Shown piece after piece: positions 1-12,699 of a DNA stretch of 64,000 nucleotides; the stretch's first letter is position 1; the number at the start of each line of letters is the position of its first letter. The position numbers and the translations under genes are program-made. The notes beneath the pieces were generated by a model. The model had not been told where the DNA came from, made no database searches, and was given only the letters and a program-made list of their open reading frames with translations. The stretch lies in the NCBI RefSeq assembly GCF_030272615.1, contig NC_081406.1, forward strand, positions 143,029,041 to 143,093,040, given 5' to 3'. The DNA comes from Cryptomeria japonica. Its lineage: Eukaryota; Streptophyta; Pinopsida; Cupressales; Cupressaceae.

Positions 1-885
1 GATGTAAAATGACCAATCTTATTACATGCAAAACATTTAAAAGGTGATTTTCCTTCATACTTACTTCCTATCGGTCCTTTAGGTACTCTTCTAGAAATTA
101 GTGCTTCAAGTTGCTCAACCTCATCATCTTCTCTCTTCATATCTTCTAATTCCTTTTCAAATAAAGATTTCCAGTCTTTCTTACTAGTTGTAGATGTAGA
201 TGCATGAAAAGCAGGTTCAAACTTCACAGCTCTAGATGGTCCAAATTCTTCAAGCTTAGAAGCAGATAGTTTCCTAGCCAAAGTATCTCTTTTGATAGAT
301 GTATTAGCCATTGTTCTCAACTCATTAATAGTAGTAGCCTTTATTTTGTAAGTCGTTGGTAGGGCTCTGAAGACTTTAGAAACAATTTCATCTTCTCTTC
401 GAGTTCCACCACAACATTGAATTCCCATAACAATCTCATTTACCCTTTCCATGAATGCAGTAATCCTTTCATCTTCTTCCATCTTTAGGTTTTTATATCT
501 CACTTGGTAACCATCAAGTTTAGAAATCTTCACTGTAGGGTCACCCTCATTTAAGAGTCTCCAACTTATCCCATATAGCCTTTCCAGATGATTTTTCAGT
601 TAATCCCATTATTTGTTGATCAGAAATTGCACACAAGAGAGATTCTCTTGCTCTACAATCATTCTCAAGATCCTTGTCTAGGTTTTCCAAAAAAGGATTA
701 CCATATCTTGGATTATAGGACGTGACACCATTCTATGTGATCTCCCAAATCTCCTTGCCAAGACATCTCAGATGTGTCTCCATCTGAATCTTCCATACTG
801 TGTAATTTGTTTCATCAAGCCTCATAATATCCCTCTGAAAGATAGCTCTAGAAGAAATGGATGAACTTGAACTTTTAGACACCAT
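1..885 (-). pseudogene. Copia retrotransposon gag, 5' part (broken)
   Basis: This encodes the capsid-like Gag of a Ty1/Copia element. Read on the minus strand, it starts at an ATG at 885 (MVSKSSSSS) and runs through a DUF4219/UBN2-like motif (NYTVWKIQMETHLR) and a helical region (MERVNEIVMGI) to a CCHC zinc knuckle near the window edge (CFACNKIGHF). The knuckle is expected to bind element RNA. Stops near 735 and 570 and a frameshift near 600 break the frame. Pol would lie to the left, outside the window. The short distance to the primer site and LTR on the right fits the normal order LTR-PBS-gag. Confidence 0.85.
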
Positions 886-923
886 AGGATCTTCCTCAAG
901 CAGTTAAGCTTTTTGTAGAGAGG

Positions 924-940
924 ACCAAAGCTCTGATACA
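924..940 (-). other. tRNA-Met-type primer binding site
   Basis: On the minus strand this reads TGTATCAGAGCTTTGGT. It matches the common plant Copia primer site TGGTATCAGAGC with one base lost near the start. It lies 3 bp from the LTR end and 39 bp before gag, which fixes the element's orientation. Confidence 0.8.
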
Positions 941-943
941 AAT

Positions 944-2164
944 TGTAAGACAGTTCAAATAACCGGAAGACAACTAAGAGGGGGGGTGAATCAGTTGTCT
1001 CACATTAATAGAACTATTAGTAATTAAAACTTTAATACTAGAACCCAAAACAATAATACTAGAATGATTAAACCAAATACTGGAATAGTAGTTAAACCAA
1101 TTAAGCATAAACAATAATCACATAATAGAAGCCATCCACATGACACCAAGATTTGTACGTGGAAAATTCGGGGAAAAACCATGGTGGGAAGCCTACCCAC
1201 AATCAAATAATACTTTTGCAGTAAGTATGTGAATTACAATTGAGGGAACTGCACTTGCAGGACGGCCAATAGCCTAGAGCACACTACTCATTACAAAAGG
1301 AGCCTCAATGACTACATATAAATCCAGACTACAATCCAAAGAAGTGTTAAACTGCAAAATATAACATCTCCTATGCCTGAGTATAGTTTTGGTTAAGCTT
1401 AATATCGAAGGAATAAATCCTATTACATAAAACTAATTCAATCTCCAATGACTGAACAACTCCTCTTCCTGAATGATATTACATTATTCACACATTACAT
1501 TCCTTGACCATGACCTCTAACCATAACCATGATGATCTACAATGAGATCTTACATCTACATAGACAAACCCTCGACCATAAACAATTAGGTCAGCCACTA
1601 GATAATAAACCATTTAAATAATTACAAACCATGTTGGCCTAAGACCAAATAAATAATATCAAACGCATAAGACATCCCGAAAATACATCGAGAGGTCCAA
1701 TCCACACTTTACATTAAAATCGGTCCATAACCTAGATCAACTGGGACCCAGTATAAGTCCACATGCTACGAAAATGATCTCCATCCACTAAGTCTCGAAC
1801 ATGATCACCAACAACATCCTAAAACTCCACCAAAAGTTGCACCAACACCACTTATGAAATTCATCAAAGATCTTAAAAGATATGTCGGGGAAACCCTCAA
1901 CGGAACTAGAAACTGAGCTTCTAAGCAAACAAGATAGCATCCGATCATCAGACCAAAACCAACTAACCAAATATGAGCATGAGTATCATGAACAAGCCAA
2001 TTCCATCACCAAATCATATCGGAGCCTACCGGATCCAGATTAACTAGAAACCACTCAACCTACCAGAACTAAAAGTGTGTCAATAAAGCATCCAAACATC
2101 TAGTGTTGGTATCAATGACAAAACATCAATGCAACACATAATCAGTTCCACCAAATGTCCAACA
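944..2164 (-). mobile_element. 5' LTR of the minus-strand Copia element
   Basis: The LTR is bounded on the plus strand by TGTAAGACAG and TGTCCAACA, so it has TG...CA ends and is 1,221 bp long. A G-run followed by GTGAATCAGTTGTC lies near its 3' end in element orientation. A very similar block is in the solo LTR at 28,709-29,497, so both belong to one Copia-like lineage. The outer duplication candidate is TATAT at 2,165, but the partner LTR is off the window and cannot be checked. Confidence 0.75.
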
Positions 2165-2860
2165 TATATCTCCCAAGATAACTACTCAATTGAGGAGATA
2201 TTCTCTTTGGGTTAATTTATGGAAAAAGGTGAAAAAATGGGCACCCTCTAGGGGGTGACAAGGTTGTTTGAGCTGATGGAGTATCGAGAGTAGTGGGCTA
2301 TGATATTGTCAATGACCCTTGAATAAAGAGTCTACTTGTTGTGTGTTATTTGTATCCAAATCGGTGAAAACATCAAGGATTTGAATACATCTTCAAAAGA
2401 ACATACACTAAAAGTTTAGCATTAGGATGAACATTGTCTTCATGTGTGCTATGTATTCTTGTCACAAATGATCAAACATCTTGCAAAGTATCAATCAACA
2501 AATTAAAAAAAAAATAGTTCAAAGAAGGAGAAATCATAAGTGGAGAAGTTTTCAAATCCTACAAAGAATCTTTTGAGGTGGTTATCAACTTTTCAAATTA
2601 TCTTTAGGCAAGACTTTCATCCAACAAGATTAGGGGATTATAAAACCAAGTGATCAAGTGTTTATCATCCAACTATCTCAATGACAACAATAGCTAGCTA
2701 GGTATTCAAGTTTGTCAAATCAAGTTTCCATATCGAGAGACTTTATCCATATCTTTTGATGTACTTTGTCAAAGGGGCCTATTGAACAAACCCTCTATCC
2801 GACTTAGTGAGCTTGGTTATCCAAAACAAAGTATCCATCAAGTCAACAACATCAACCTAT
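2165..2860. other. No recognisable feature
   Basis: AT-rich sequence outside the Copia LTR. I see no coding motif, LTR end or repeat of note. Confidence 0.5.
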
Positions 2861-3480
2861 CCAAAATGAAACTTTGATCACTCATGTGACCATCCCTTGT
2901 CACTTGAAAAAGAAAAAGCTTATTCAAAGGAAATGAGTCCTAGCCTAAATCAAGATCAAGATATCACGGCTCTCCAATATAATCCCACTTGTTATCAAGA
3001 TCCTACCTATCAATAATTTTATGATGATCCCCTAATATTTTGGTATTCCATCCATGATGATCCCCTTTTATCTTAAGAGTAGAGTCCCATTTAACATCCA
3101 CCTCCTAAGTAAGAGAAAGATATCCCTTCCATCTCCTTCACTAATCTAATTCATAATCAAGAGAAAAACACAAAATCAAATGATCCTACTCCAAGTCAAG
3201 ATCAAGATGAAGAAATATCTTCATCCTCCAAATCCATTTTAGGTCCTTTCATTCCAAATTCAAACTCTTCATCCTCCAAATCCATTTTAGGTCCCTTTGT
3301 TCCAAAGTCAAACTCTTTATCCTCCAAATCCATTTTAGGTCCTTTCGTTCTAAAGTCAAACTCTTCATCTCCAAATCCATTTTAGGTACTTTCATTCCAA
3401 AGTCAAACTCTCCATCCCTTCCATCCATCTTGGTTCCTTACTTCCCTCCATCCACCATTCCATCACCTCAAATGATCCAT
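2860..3480 (+). pseudogene. Decayed ORF with a 16-residue tandem repeat
   Basis: One plus-strand frame, with several stops, gives a Ser/Pro/Asp-rich polypeptide (for example NDPTPSQDQDEEISS). It then runs into three in-frame copies and a frameshifted fourth of the unit SSKSILGPFVPKSNS. The DNA period is 48 bp, from about 3,215 to 3,425. A period of exactly 16 codons with the frame kept suggests it was translated when it expanded. I do not recognise the family; a low-complexity linker in a retroelement Gag or a captured gene is possible. Confidence 0.4.
3215..3425 (+). repeat. 48-bp tandem repeat, about four copies
   Basis: The unit contains CCAAATCCATTTTAGGT and recurs every 48 bp. The last copy is shortened by a few bases. 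Copies differ at a handful of positions. Confidence 0.85.
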
Positions 3481-6240
3481 AAGAAAGATCAACAAAGGCA
3501 CACATCTTTGAACTTATTTCAAACATCTATCTAAACATCTTTTCAAAACTATTATTCTGTCAAATACTTTATCTATTTTGGGTTCTTATGTCCCAAAATT
3601 CAATTGTCCTCCATCTCTTCACCACTTCTCGAGTTGTGTACCAACACTCATCTTGAATACATTTCCATCTATCCTCGCAAAAATCTTCAAACTTTATATA
3701 TATTATCCAACACCTCTTTTCTATCCTTCCATCCCTTTCATTCAATCCTTTGCATAAATTTATCATCTGTGAAATAGGCATTTGTGTCATTTTGTGACAT
3801 TCTTTCCCATGCTTGAATCTCATGTTCAGTTTATTTCCTAGTTATCTATTCATGATACACTTAAGAATTTGAGGTTGTTCCTCTTTAACATTATCTTTTG
3901 GCTAGGATACACACTCAATCCAGAAAAGAACCACTTATCATATCTTGGTACCAACATCTTTTGATTACTATATCTCATACACTTAATCAATTTCTCTAAA
4001 TCATTGTGGTCTCTTAGTTGAAGACATGGCTAGTGAAAAATCTAAAATCTTGCTTCAGTGCCACTGTAATTATCAGACCCATATAAGTTTCACTACTTAC
4101 AAGCCAATGCAACTAAAATAAGAAAAGAAAAAGACAATATCAAAAGATCCAAAGCATGATCAAGAAAATAAATTATCTAAAATAAGAAAAAAAAATATCG
4201 TAATGCTTGGCTATGGGAATATGTGAGTAACTCCATCGGGGCTATGAACACTTGGCTGACAATGGAGCAATATTTGTGATATTATAGCGATAACCTCGTT
4301 GGAGTTATGGAAGCTTGCTGGTAGCGAGGATTTATCCAGGATGCTTTTGAAGTCAAGGTAACTCATGTAGCTAGCCACATTGGATTCTGAAGATTACAAT
4401 GATCATATGAGCTATAATGAACATTGCACATACATGGATAATCAAAGACTAAGTACCTTGATCCAGTTTGGGATTCTTCTTCCCTTTTTAGTCTACTTCC
4501 TAGTTGCTAGATATGTTCGATTGAATATTTTGGAGGTTCTAAGTGTGGGTTAGGTCTCTATCTTTGAAAAGTTCAGGATCACTTATTCAGGTGGTGCTAA
4601 ATAATGTGACAATCTTACATATAACCCATTTACAAATGGAGACCTCTATACTTAGGGTCAAAGTTTCATCCACACTATTCTTCATACCACATCTCCAATT
4701 ATGCTTCCTCCAGTGTCCATTACCCTATCTAGATTCATACAATGCTATCTACGATCTTTCTTCATGCTAATATATACCATCTATCCTAACTATTCATTTA
4801 TTCCATCATCTATCACTATCTATGATCTAGTTTCACCTATCCATATCCTATCTCCATCCATATCCCCTTTTCCATCCTTAATATTGATCAAAACCAAGGA
4901 CAAAAACATGATTTTAAGAACCTCTTGGCGTGTCTCCTCATACACTACTTTCATCTTTATCCTATCCATTTCCACCTTAATGGTTCGGTCATCAATTCAT
5001 CCATTCCTTATCTTATTATACATTGGGGAAATCAAATACATTAATCCAAAAAGCTCCAAAAGTAAAAATATCTCAAAAACTAGAAATAAACAGAACAAAA
5101 TTGAAAATCAAAGCATGAGAGCATGGCCCATCCATCAAATCAACAAACAAGAAAAATCTCAAAGTCTACAATCACACTGATCACATGTCTAGTTAATCAA
5201 TCCATCTATCAAAATCAATATATCTTATACAGTGATAGGTACACTCAAAACTAGAGAGATCGATCTTATACGAGGTACTCACTCTTTGAAACTAGACATT
5301 CTTGTCAATCATCGAATAAATCAAAACAATGACAGAGATCAATATGATTGTTGGATTTTGTTATGGGTAGTCTTATCTTTATTAATTGATGGTAGGACAT
5401 GTTTCATCTCTCAAAAATCATGAAAGACAAAAAAAAAAAGTGCAATAAAATCAAGTGAAAACTTGGTAAACAGACGCTATCTAAAAAGTGGGTTCTACCA
5501 TCTATGAGATCGCTTTGCGTGCCTATTCACTCCATTCCATCACTTCCATCTATCCTATCTCATCCATTTCATCTTTCACATCCATTTCTTTGAACCATTA
5601 GCAGGAAATATACAGCTTACCAACAATTATCAATCTTTGACATACTTGTCGTAGTCATTGTCTTAAAATTTATTAGAATCAATCATATCTGCATTTGTAT
5701 CCCATCATGGTTTGGATCATCCTTCTGTATGCCCATAATAAAGTTTGTTTCCTCTAGGGGGGAAATCCTAATTCCTTTTGCTAAGGTGATCTTTTGAATC
5801 TTTAAAAATCCAAAACATTTAGAAAACTTAGAAAAACCAAAAACATCTAGGGTTTTGAAATAGATAACGATCAACAAAGCAACAAAGATCAAGGCATTTT
5901 GTAATAACTAAATCATGAAACTCGTAAAATGAGGAATCAACCATCAAGTAATGAAAGATTATCAAAGATCATTCATCAAGATGATTATATCAGTTAATGA
6001 CCATGAAAACATGTGAATGCCATACAAGATTCAGTGTTTATATCTTTATTTTATTGCTAATCATGTACTCTATGCAACTCAAGGATGTCCATGACTAGAG
6101 AAGCTATAACGAGGCATGATTATTTTCTTTTTTTGTTGTATGTGGTTTATCTCTTATTAAGGTATGTACTTGTCTAAGGATATGATCAGAAAAATATCAA
6201 GGAGGACGGTCTGAGTCATGCATGAAAGGAGATAATCCTT
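3481..6240. other. AT-rich repeat-derived DNA, no coding signal
   Basis: Short ORFs occur here but none shows a recognisable motif or codon structure. Pyrimidine-rich runs of CCATC and CTATC type are common. I cannot assign this stretch to an element family. Confidence 0.4.
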
Positions 6241-6247
6241 GTCTGTT

Positions 6248-6366
6248 CTACAAGAAATACTCAGGTCAGCTTGATTCATCATATTAAGTTGCTTGTATAA
6301 ACTTTCTATATCAAAATCCATGTAAGAAATACTCAGGTCAGCTTGAATCATTATGTCAAGTTGCTT
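6248..6366. repeat. Short tandem duplication
   Basis: The phrase AGAAATACTCAGGTCAGCTTG, followed by a similar tail ending AAGTTGCTTGTAT, occurs twice about 75 bp apart, with a few differences between copies. Confidence 0.7.
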
Positions 6367-6459
6367 GTATTTTCTTACAACATTTCAATGGCTCAATGAT
6401 GAAACCAAACACTGTTATTAGACAACATATGAAGAATGGAAGTATCATTTTAGTTAGAT

Positions 6460-7265
6460 CATTTTTAGATTACCTCATTATTCATTTGCATTATAAGCAT
6501 TCATTGTTAGTTGCATTATAAGCATTTCATTTCATTTAGAGATGAATGGTCATAAATAAAGATTGAGTATACTTGGACAAAATATAATAATTTGCATTTG
6601 ATCATTGTAGGTGCATTTATCTTTAGAATCATTTCAATCATCATTCATTTCATTTATTTGCATTTAAATCGCTGCATTAGTTTGCATTCCATTAAGTGCT
6701 TTTCATAATCATGTAGTATATCATCATTATTATTTGCATTAGGATCATTATCATTTTAATTTTATTTTTTACCATTAAAGTCATTTAGTTTCATCTTTGA
6801 ATTTAGATTCATTCATCATAATCATTATAAGCATTACATATAAGAAATCATATAGATCATTTGCATTTCCAATCATTATATGCATACACTTTAAAAATAA
6901 AAATTGAATATAACTAGAAGCATTCCCATATAGATCAATGCATTTGCATCATTTAAGTAAAGCATATCATTTAAGTTAGTGATCATTTTCATTTGCATCC
7001 ATGATCATCAAAAATAAAATAAAAAATCAATTTCATTTTGCATTTCATTATCATTGCATCATATAGAGTATCATTGTCATGAGAATAAAGGAAAGAAAAT
7101 ATTATCATAACATCAACCATGTAATCAATGCATATAGATCATCATATAGAGTAACATGCATAATAAACCAAATATCATCATATAGAGTCCATGTCTACAT
7201 ATAGATCATCATAAAAAAATAAAAAATCCAAGTATACAATGATATCAAATCAATAATAAAATGCA
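6460..7265. repeat. AT-rich low-complexity tract (CATTTGCATTA-like)
   Basis: This stretch repeats ATTTGCATT, ATCATT and ATATAGATCAT phrases many times without a fixed period. About 60 bp near 6,590-6,650 (GATCATTGTAGGTGCATTTA) reappears inverted near 11,850-11,890, next to the inverted LTR pair. It may therefore belong to the leader or U5 side of that Gypsy family. Confidence 0.45.
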
Positions 7266-7289
7266 AGTGCTTCATCAATATAAATCAGG

Positions 7290-9375
7290 TCAAGGTTATC
7301 CTGTGCCACTACCACCTGACTTTGTCCATCTCTGTGGTTGTGGGTGAGAAGATCCTCCAGATGGTTTCCCCCCCTGATCACCACTCCTCTGAGAAAGTCC
7401 CATGATTCCACCACTGCTAGTATTCATCCTCATAGTAGTATGATAGCTACCTACCCTTTGACTCTCTGTGACTAAATCCTCATATAATTGTTGCTAGTGT
7501 GTTGTCTCCTTCCTAGCCCAAAATAGTGTTATGATCATATCACTTGAGAGAGTACCAGATCCAACCTATTGAATGTGATCAAGAAGACCCTAAGTATCCT
7601 ACTATCTCCTGACAACCCTGTCTCTTTATGTCATGAGTGTCTGCACCTGTGCCCTAAGTTGATCTATCTATTCTCTGAGACTATCCAAGGTCTCCTTCTC
7701 TAGCATATCCTACTGAGAAACGTGATCCCAAATCCCCTCATCTTCATATCCCTCTCCACCAACTGGAATCTCAACCTGAGTAGCCCTCAAAACCTATCGT
7801 CTAATGAGAGGAACATGATCCTCTGAATCCTCCTCTCTTCCATGAGTTGGAATAACCCTAGGGTCTGGCTGAATCTGACCAAAATCAATTCCTCTCCTTC
7901 AACCCCCATCCAGTCCAATGCTCCTACATCCTCCTATAGAGGGTAATCCTCTCACTGATCTCATATCTGTCCTACCAGTATCCCTCCCAATCCATCTTGC
8001 ATCTCTCCCGCCCATGGGAAGTATTCTCCCAATCCTTCCAACTGGTCCAAAAGGTCCTCCATGAACTCTCAATCGATCTCCTCTTTGTCCAGGTCTCCTA
8101 CTATCTTCGCCTCCATCTCCTCCCTCATCTCCTTCACCTCTGTCCTCTCGAGCAGCTCTAAGCTATTGTCTTCATCTTCAACTCCTAATTATGGGATCAT
8201 CTGAATCATTCTGCTCATCTATTGAGTTGGGAGGAGTGTTTGTTGGATCAGTAATCCAAGGAAAAGGGTGTGCAAGCATGTACTGAGCATAATCCACAGT
8301 CACCCCAAGATCTAGAATGTGTAATCTCAAATCATAAGCTACCCTAGGAGTAGCCAAAAACTCTATGCATGCTATCTCAAAAGACAAAGAAGGTCCCCAA
8401 TCTCGCCTATCCTTGTACCACCATGCATAGATAGTGACACCAGTAGGCATGTGTTGAATGATACCAAACTATCTCAAAATACAACTCATCAACTGTCGCT
8501 AAAAAATGTATGGAGTATGACCAATTAGATATCTACTCTACAAAATATATGGTAATGTCTGTGCATCATCCATTCATGGATCACAATCGATATAGGGTCT
8601 CTAAATGATGCTATCCAGTGAATCCAAACCCAATGCCAATAATCCATCTTACCCAGCTTATGTTGAGTAAGGATACCTACATATAAATAGACATATGGTT
8701 GCCTCTCACTATGAACTCTTGATGGATAGGCCGAGTAATAGAAATGTGCTCCCAACACTAGATCTGTAAAAGCGTGCATCCTGTAGACAAACTAGCACTG
8801 TTATAAAAAATAACCTGATGAAGGTCATGATACAAATGAGAAAGCATGCAAATAACCCATGCCTATTGAGTTCAATGTTGCATCATGCTTTGTATAATCT
8901 CACCCCAACCAACAGTGAAACCTCGAGATCTCCTATCTAGATAGATGAATCCACCAATCAATCCTGCAAGAATAACTGGGAGAGTCTCGTAGTACATGAT
9001 CATATCCTCCCATCGAATCTCTCCTCTAGAACTGCTCTCATCACCAAATATGGCTCTGCAATCCTCTGTCCCTCCAAGATCCTGAAAAATCATACTAGAC
9101 TAACTCACCAGTCATGGGGATGTGAAGAATCCTATAGACATCATTGAGTGTCACACTAATCTCACCAGTGGGAAGGTGGAAAGTGTTATTCTCTCTATGC
9201 CATCTCTTTGCTAAGGCAGTAAACAATCCCCTATTATGGGTAATATTAGTCATGTATAACAAATGGTGGAATCCATAGTCATCTATATGTCTAATCTTAG
9301 CTTGTGTAAGATCTGGCACTAAATGGCACATAGCCAAGAATTTCTCCTGATACTCAAGAACATCGAGTTTCTCCT
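7290..9375 (-). pseudogene. Plant mobile domain (MAIN/aminotransferase-like) protein, broken
   Basis: The minus strand begins near 9,370 with a polypeptide typical of the plant mobile domain: an HIDDYGFHHLL segment, then GLFTALAKRWHRENNTFHLP and GEISVTLNDVYRILHIP. This domain occurs in MAIN-like host proteins and in many plant transposable elements, and its molecular function is unresolved. Downstream segments (YYETLPVILAGLIGG near 8,990; WIASFRDPISIVIHEW near 8,580; GVTIYAWWYKDRRDWGP near 8,420) sit in different frames, so several frameshifts or lost introns are present. From about 8,180 to 7,290 the sequence encodes an Arg/Gly-rich then Gln-rich tail with in-frame TAG stops, many explicable as CAG-to-TAG. 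The context looks like cargo of a minus-strand LTR element. Confidence 0.7.
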
Positions 9376-9379
9376 ATTT

Positions 9380-10115
9380 AACAAGAGACTTTGATCTCTA
9401 TCAATCATCTATCTATCAAATCAAAGAGATCACTAATCTATCACATCAACAATTGGTAAATCTTTTCAACCAAGCAAATAATGCTATCAAAATCAACCTA
9501 TAACTATCAATCATGGTTTTCTATCAATCAATGAGTTCAATCAAAATCTGTTATGCTTTTCATCAGACACTGAATCGGTATCTTAGAGATAATCTATCAA
9601 TCTACCAATCAAATCAATCAATCATTTTTCCTATCAATCAACATTATCAAAATTTCTATTAATCAAGGCATCAATTGAATACCTATCAATCACATTTGAG
9701 CAACAAAATGCCTAAACCAAATCATCTCAATGAATTTTAACATGAACAAAATCAAACAAATTCATCTAAAGAAAATGCACTATTCTTCGAGACAAAAGTG
9801 CTATTCTATTGACCACAAGTGCTAAATATTTCAAAAGTGCTAACCTTTTTAACATATGCACTAACATACAAGTCAAAAGCGTTAAATCATTCAAAAGCTC
9901 TAACCTTTTTCACATATGCACGAACACATGGATCAAAAGCAAGATATCTTTAAAAGTGCTAACAATCTAAACAAATGTGGTAACCAAACATTCAAATATG
10001 CTAAATTAATAAAAGCGAGAACCTAAAAAGAAAATGCGCAAACCTATGGAGAAAAAGTGCTAAAACACAAAATAAAAAATTGGAAAATTAAAAACAAACC
10101 ATAAAACGTGCCAAA
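9380..10115 (-). other. Leader-like region with recurring AGCACTTTT/GCGCATTTT motifs
   Basis: Between 9,780 and 10,100 the plus strand repeats AAAGTGCTAAC-type phrases at short intervals (minus strand: GTTAGCACTTTT and GCGCATTTTC). The minus strand also has TGGCACG near 10,100. The Gypsy leader at 60,022-60,400 has the same layout: a TGGCACG primer site followed by GCGCACTTTTGG and GCGT motifs. I infer a decayed 5' leader of a minus-strand element that carries the mobile-domain gene. The primer match is only seven bases. Confidence 0.35.
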
Positions 10116-10560
10116 TAGAAAGGAAAATGGCACGGAAAGTTGCAAACAAGCTTGGGATAAGGTACATACCGGATAACCATACTCAAGAGGTCGTTCATAC
10201 CGTCATACACACTCAAATCGATGGTTCTCGAACAGAATCACCATTTTGCCAACTCAACAAGACAATTCTTTTCACTCCACAAGTTGACAAGGATGCAAAT
10301 GAGGATAAAATTAACCTAGGTTAATTTTATAATTACCATTTGAAAGGGTAATCAATGCTTTTAAGTGGGGCAATTTTATTTATTTTCAAAAAAGAAAAAT
10401 TAATTGAAGGACCTTTACAATTATCGTGAGCTCAATCCAAAATTTTCAATAATTTCACGATCAATCTCTGAAGGGGGCACACAATTAGAATTTTTATCTC
10501 CATCATGCGCATTATCGAGACTTGATTTAATCTTTGAAATAATGTTGTCTCAACATCATT

Positions 10561-10576
10561 TCAAAAAGGGGCAAAA
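10561..10576 (+). other. Polypurine tract before an LTR
   Basis: TCAAAAAGGGGCAAAATT lies directly before the LTR-like sequence at 10,577. A purine run next to an LTR start marks the plus-strand primer of a Gypsy element, so this LTR would be a 3' LTR of an element lying to its left. Confidence 0.5.
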
Positions 10577-11341
10577 TTTATACACATAAAAATGGCTATG
10601 AACAATTAAATAAATATTTTATATTTATTGAATAATTATTCTTCTATTAAATAGTTAATTTGAAAAGATTAATTTATTTTCATTCATTTCATGTCCTTCT
10701 ATTAATTAATTTAATTGAAACATTTTATTAATTAATTCGTTATACCCTTTTCTTCAGATCAATTAATTAAATATCTAATATTTAATTATTCCTCTAATCA
10801 ATCAATTAAATATCTAGTATTTAATGGTTATTCTTCTATCCTATAGTCTCAAATATTAAATAATTTTTTAATTGTTTAAATCCCTTTTCCAACTCACCTT
10901 CCATCTCCACTTCATCTTTCCTTTTCCAACCCACCCATCATGTGGCTAAATTAATTCGACAAAATAAAATAAAATAAAATCATTTATTAGTCACTTATCT
11001 CCAACTTTCAAAATAAAATAAATATTGTGTACGTACACATATTTCTTAACCTTCTTCTATATTCTCTCTAACATCCCTATATCTTAGGAGGACTTGAGTC
11101 CACTTGTCCTCTCATTCCTACATCTTCTCCAACTATCCTATATTCTCTCAAGTCTTCCCCTCAGTCAAGGTGAGATGAGTGACACTCGTCTTCTCCTTCC
11201 CCCTTTCTCTCAACCTTCAGCTTCTTGCTCATTGCCATCAAATCTACAAGATTTGATCATGACCATTGATCTTTGGCACCTAATCTCATGCACTCAAAAA
11301 TCTATAAAAAGAGCTCTCCTAAGCCATTTTGAAACCAATAG
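10577..11341 (+). mobile_element. Gypsy LTR, left arm of an inverted pair
   Basis: It starts TTATACACATAAAAATGG (expected TG changed to TT), followed by AATTAAATAAAT-rich DNA. A TATA box (TCTATAAAAAGAGCTC) lies near 11,300. It is homologous in reverse orientation to 11,996-12,699 over essentially the whole length. LTR-like sequence continues right of 11,341, but the two arms diverge there, so the true 3' end is not defined. Its start resembles the Gypsy LTR at 59,239 (TGTAGACACCC). Confidence 0.65.
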
Positions 11342-11995
11342 ACTAATATAAAAATAGACTAATAGCTAATCATATAGTCATATAGGAGTCTTCATCTTGC
11401 ATCTGTGAGTTTCAGTTTGAAGCAAATAGCATTTTAGAGTTTTGAGCATAAATCATTTCATATCATTTTAGCTTAATATCATTTGCATTATCATAGTATT
11501 AGTTAACTATCAGTCCATTCTTCATATGCCATCTTGGAAGCTACTAGTGTTTGTCTAAGAGCAAATCATCTTCAACCAGGAACAAATGGAGTCAGGACAC
11601 AATGAGGTGTAAATCATGGAAGGTATAATATTGTTTATTTCATTTACTTCATGTTACTTCATTGGTTGAAGTTAAGTTTCCTGTAGTTTTTTATTTTTTA
11701 TATTATATGATGGATTAACAAGTTTCAGGGCATTTCTTTGGAGTTCAACTTTAATCTCACGCGCATAAAGATATTGTATGATCTCTTTCTTTTTATATGC
11801 ATCCAATTTTCAAGATTCGATCATTGAAATGAATGATTATTGAAATGATTCTAAAGATAAATGCACCTACAATGATCAAATGCAAATTGTTTTTGTTTGT
11901 TCAAAATGTGTTGACTTGAATTTCATCTTCCAAATACTACCTGCATCATATTAGTTTCACAAAATACAAAGGAAATACTACAGGAAATATTGGTT
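11342..11995. other. Spacer between inverted LTR arms
   Basis: This holds the diverged downstream parts of the two LTRs, meeting tail to tail. It contains the inverted copy of the 6,590-6,650 phrase. No coding sequence is evident. Confidence 0.45.
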
Positions 11996-12699
11996 TCAAA
12001 ATGGCTTAGGAGACCTCTTTTTATAGATTTTTGATTGCATGAGCTTAGGTGACAGAGATCAACGATCATGATCTAATCTTGCAGATTGGATGGCTATGAG
12101 CAAGAAGCTGAAGGTTGAGAGAAAGGGGGAAGGAGAAGACAAGTGTCACTCATCTCACCTTGATCAAGGGGAAGACTTGAGATAATATAGGATAGTTGGA
12201 GAAAATGTAGTAATGAGAGGTCAAGTGGACTCAAGTTGTCCTAAAATATAGGGATGTTAGAGAGAATATAGAAGAAGGTCAGGAAATATGTGTACGCATG
12301 CATATTTCATTTATTTTGGAAGTTGGAGATGGGTGGCTAATAAATGATTTTATTTTATTTTATTTCATTGAATTAATTTAGCCACATGATGGATGAGTTG
12401 GCAAAGGAAAGATGAAGTGGAGATGGAAGATGAGTTGGAAATAGGATTTAAATAATTAAGAAATTATTTAATATTTGAGACTATATGATAGAAGAATAAC
12501 CATTAAATATTAGATATTTAATTGATTGATTAGAAGAAAATGATAAATGAATGATTTAATAATTTAATTAATTAATAGAAGGACATGAAATGAATAAAAT
12601 AAATTAATCTTTTGAAATTAACTATTTAATAGAAGAATAAATATAAAATAAATATAAAATATTTATTTAATTGCTCATAGCCATTTTTATGTGTATACA
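11996..12699 (-). mobile_element. Gypsy LTR, right arm of the inverted pair
   Basis: On the minus strand it begins TGTATACACATAAAAATGG and carries the same TATA region (TTTTTATAGATTTTTG on plus near 12,020). Its upstream neighbour on the minus strand is a Gypsy protease coding fragment that stops abruptly at the LTR start. That is the pattern left by a large internal deletion joining pol to a 3' LTR. Confidence 0.65.
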
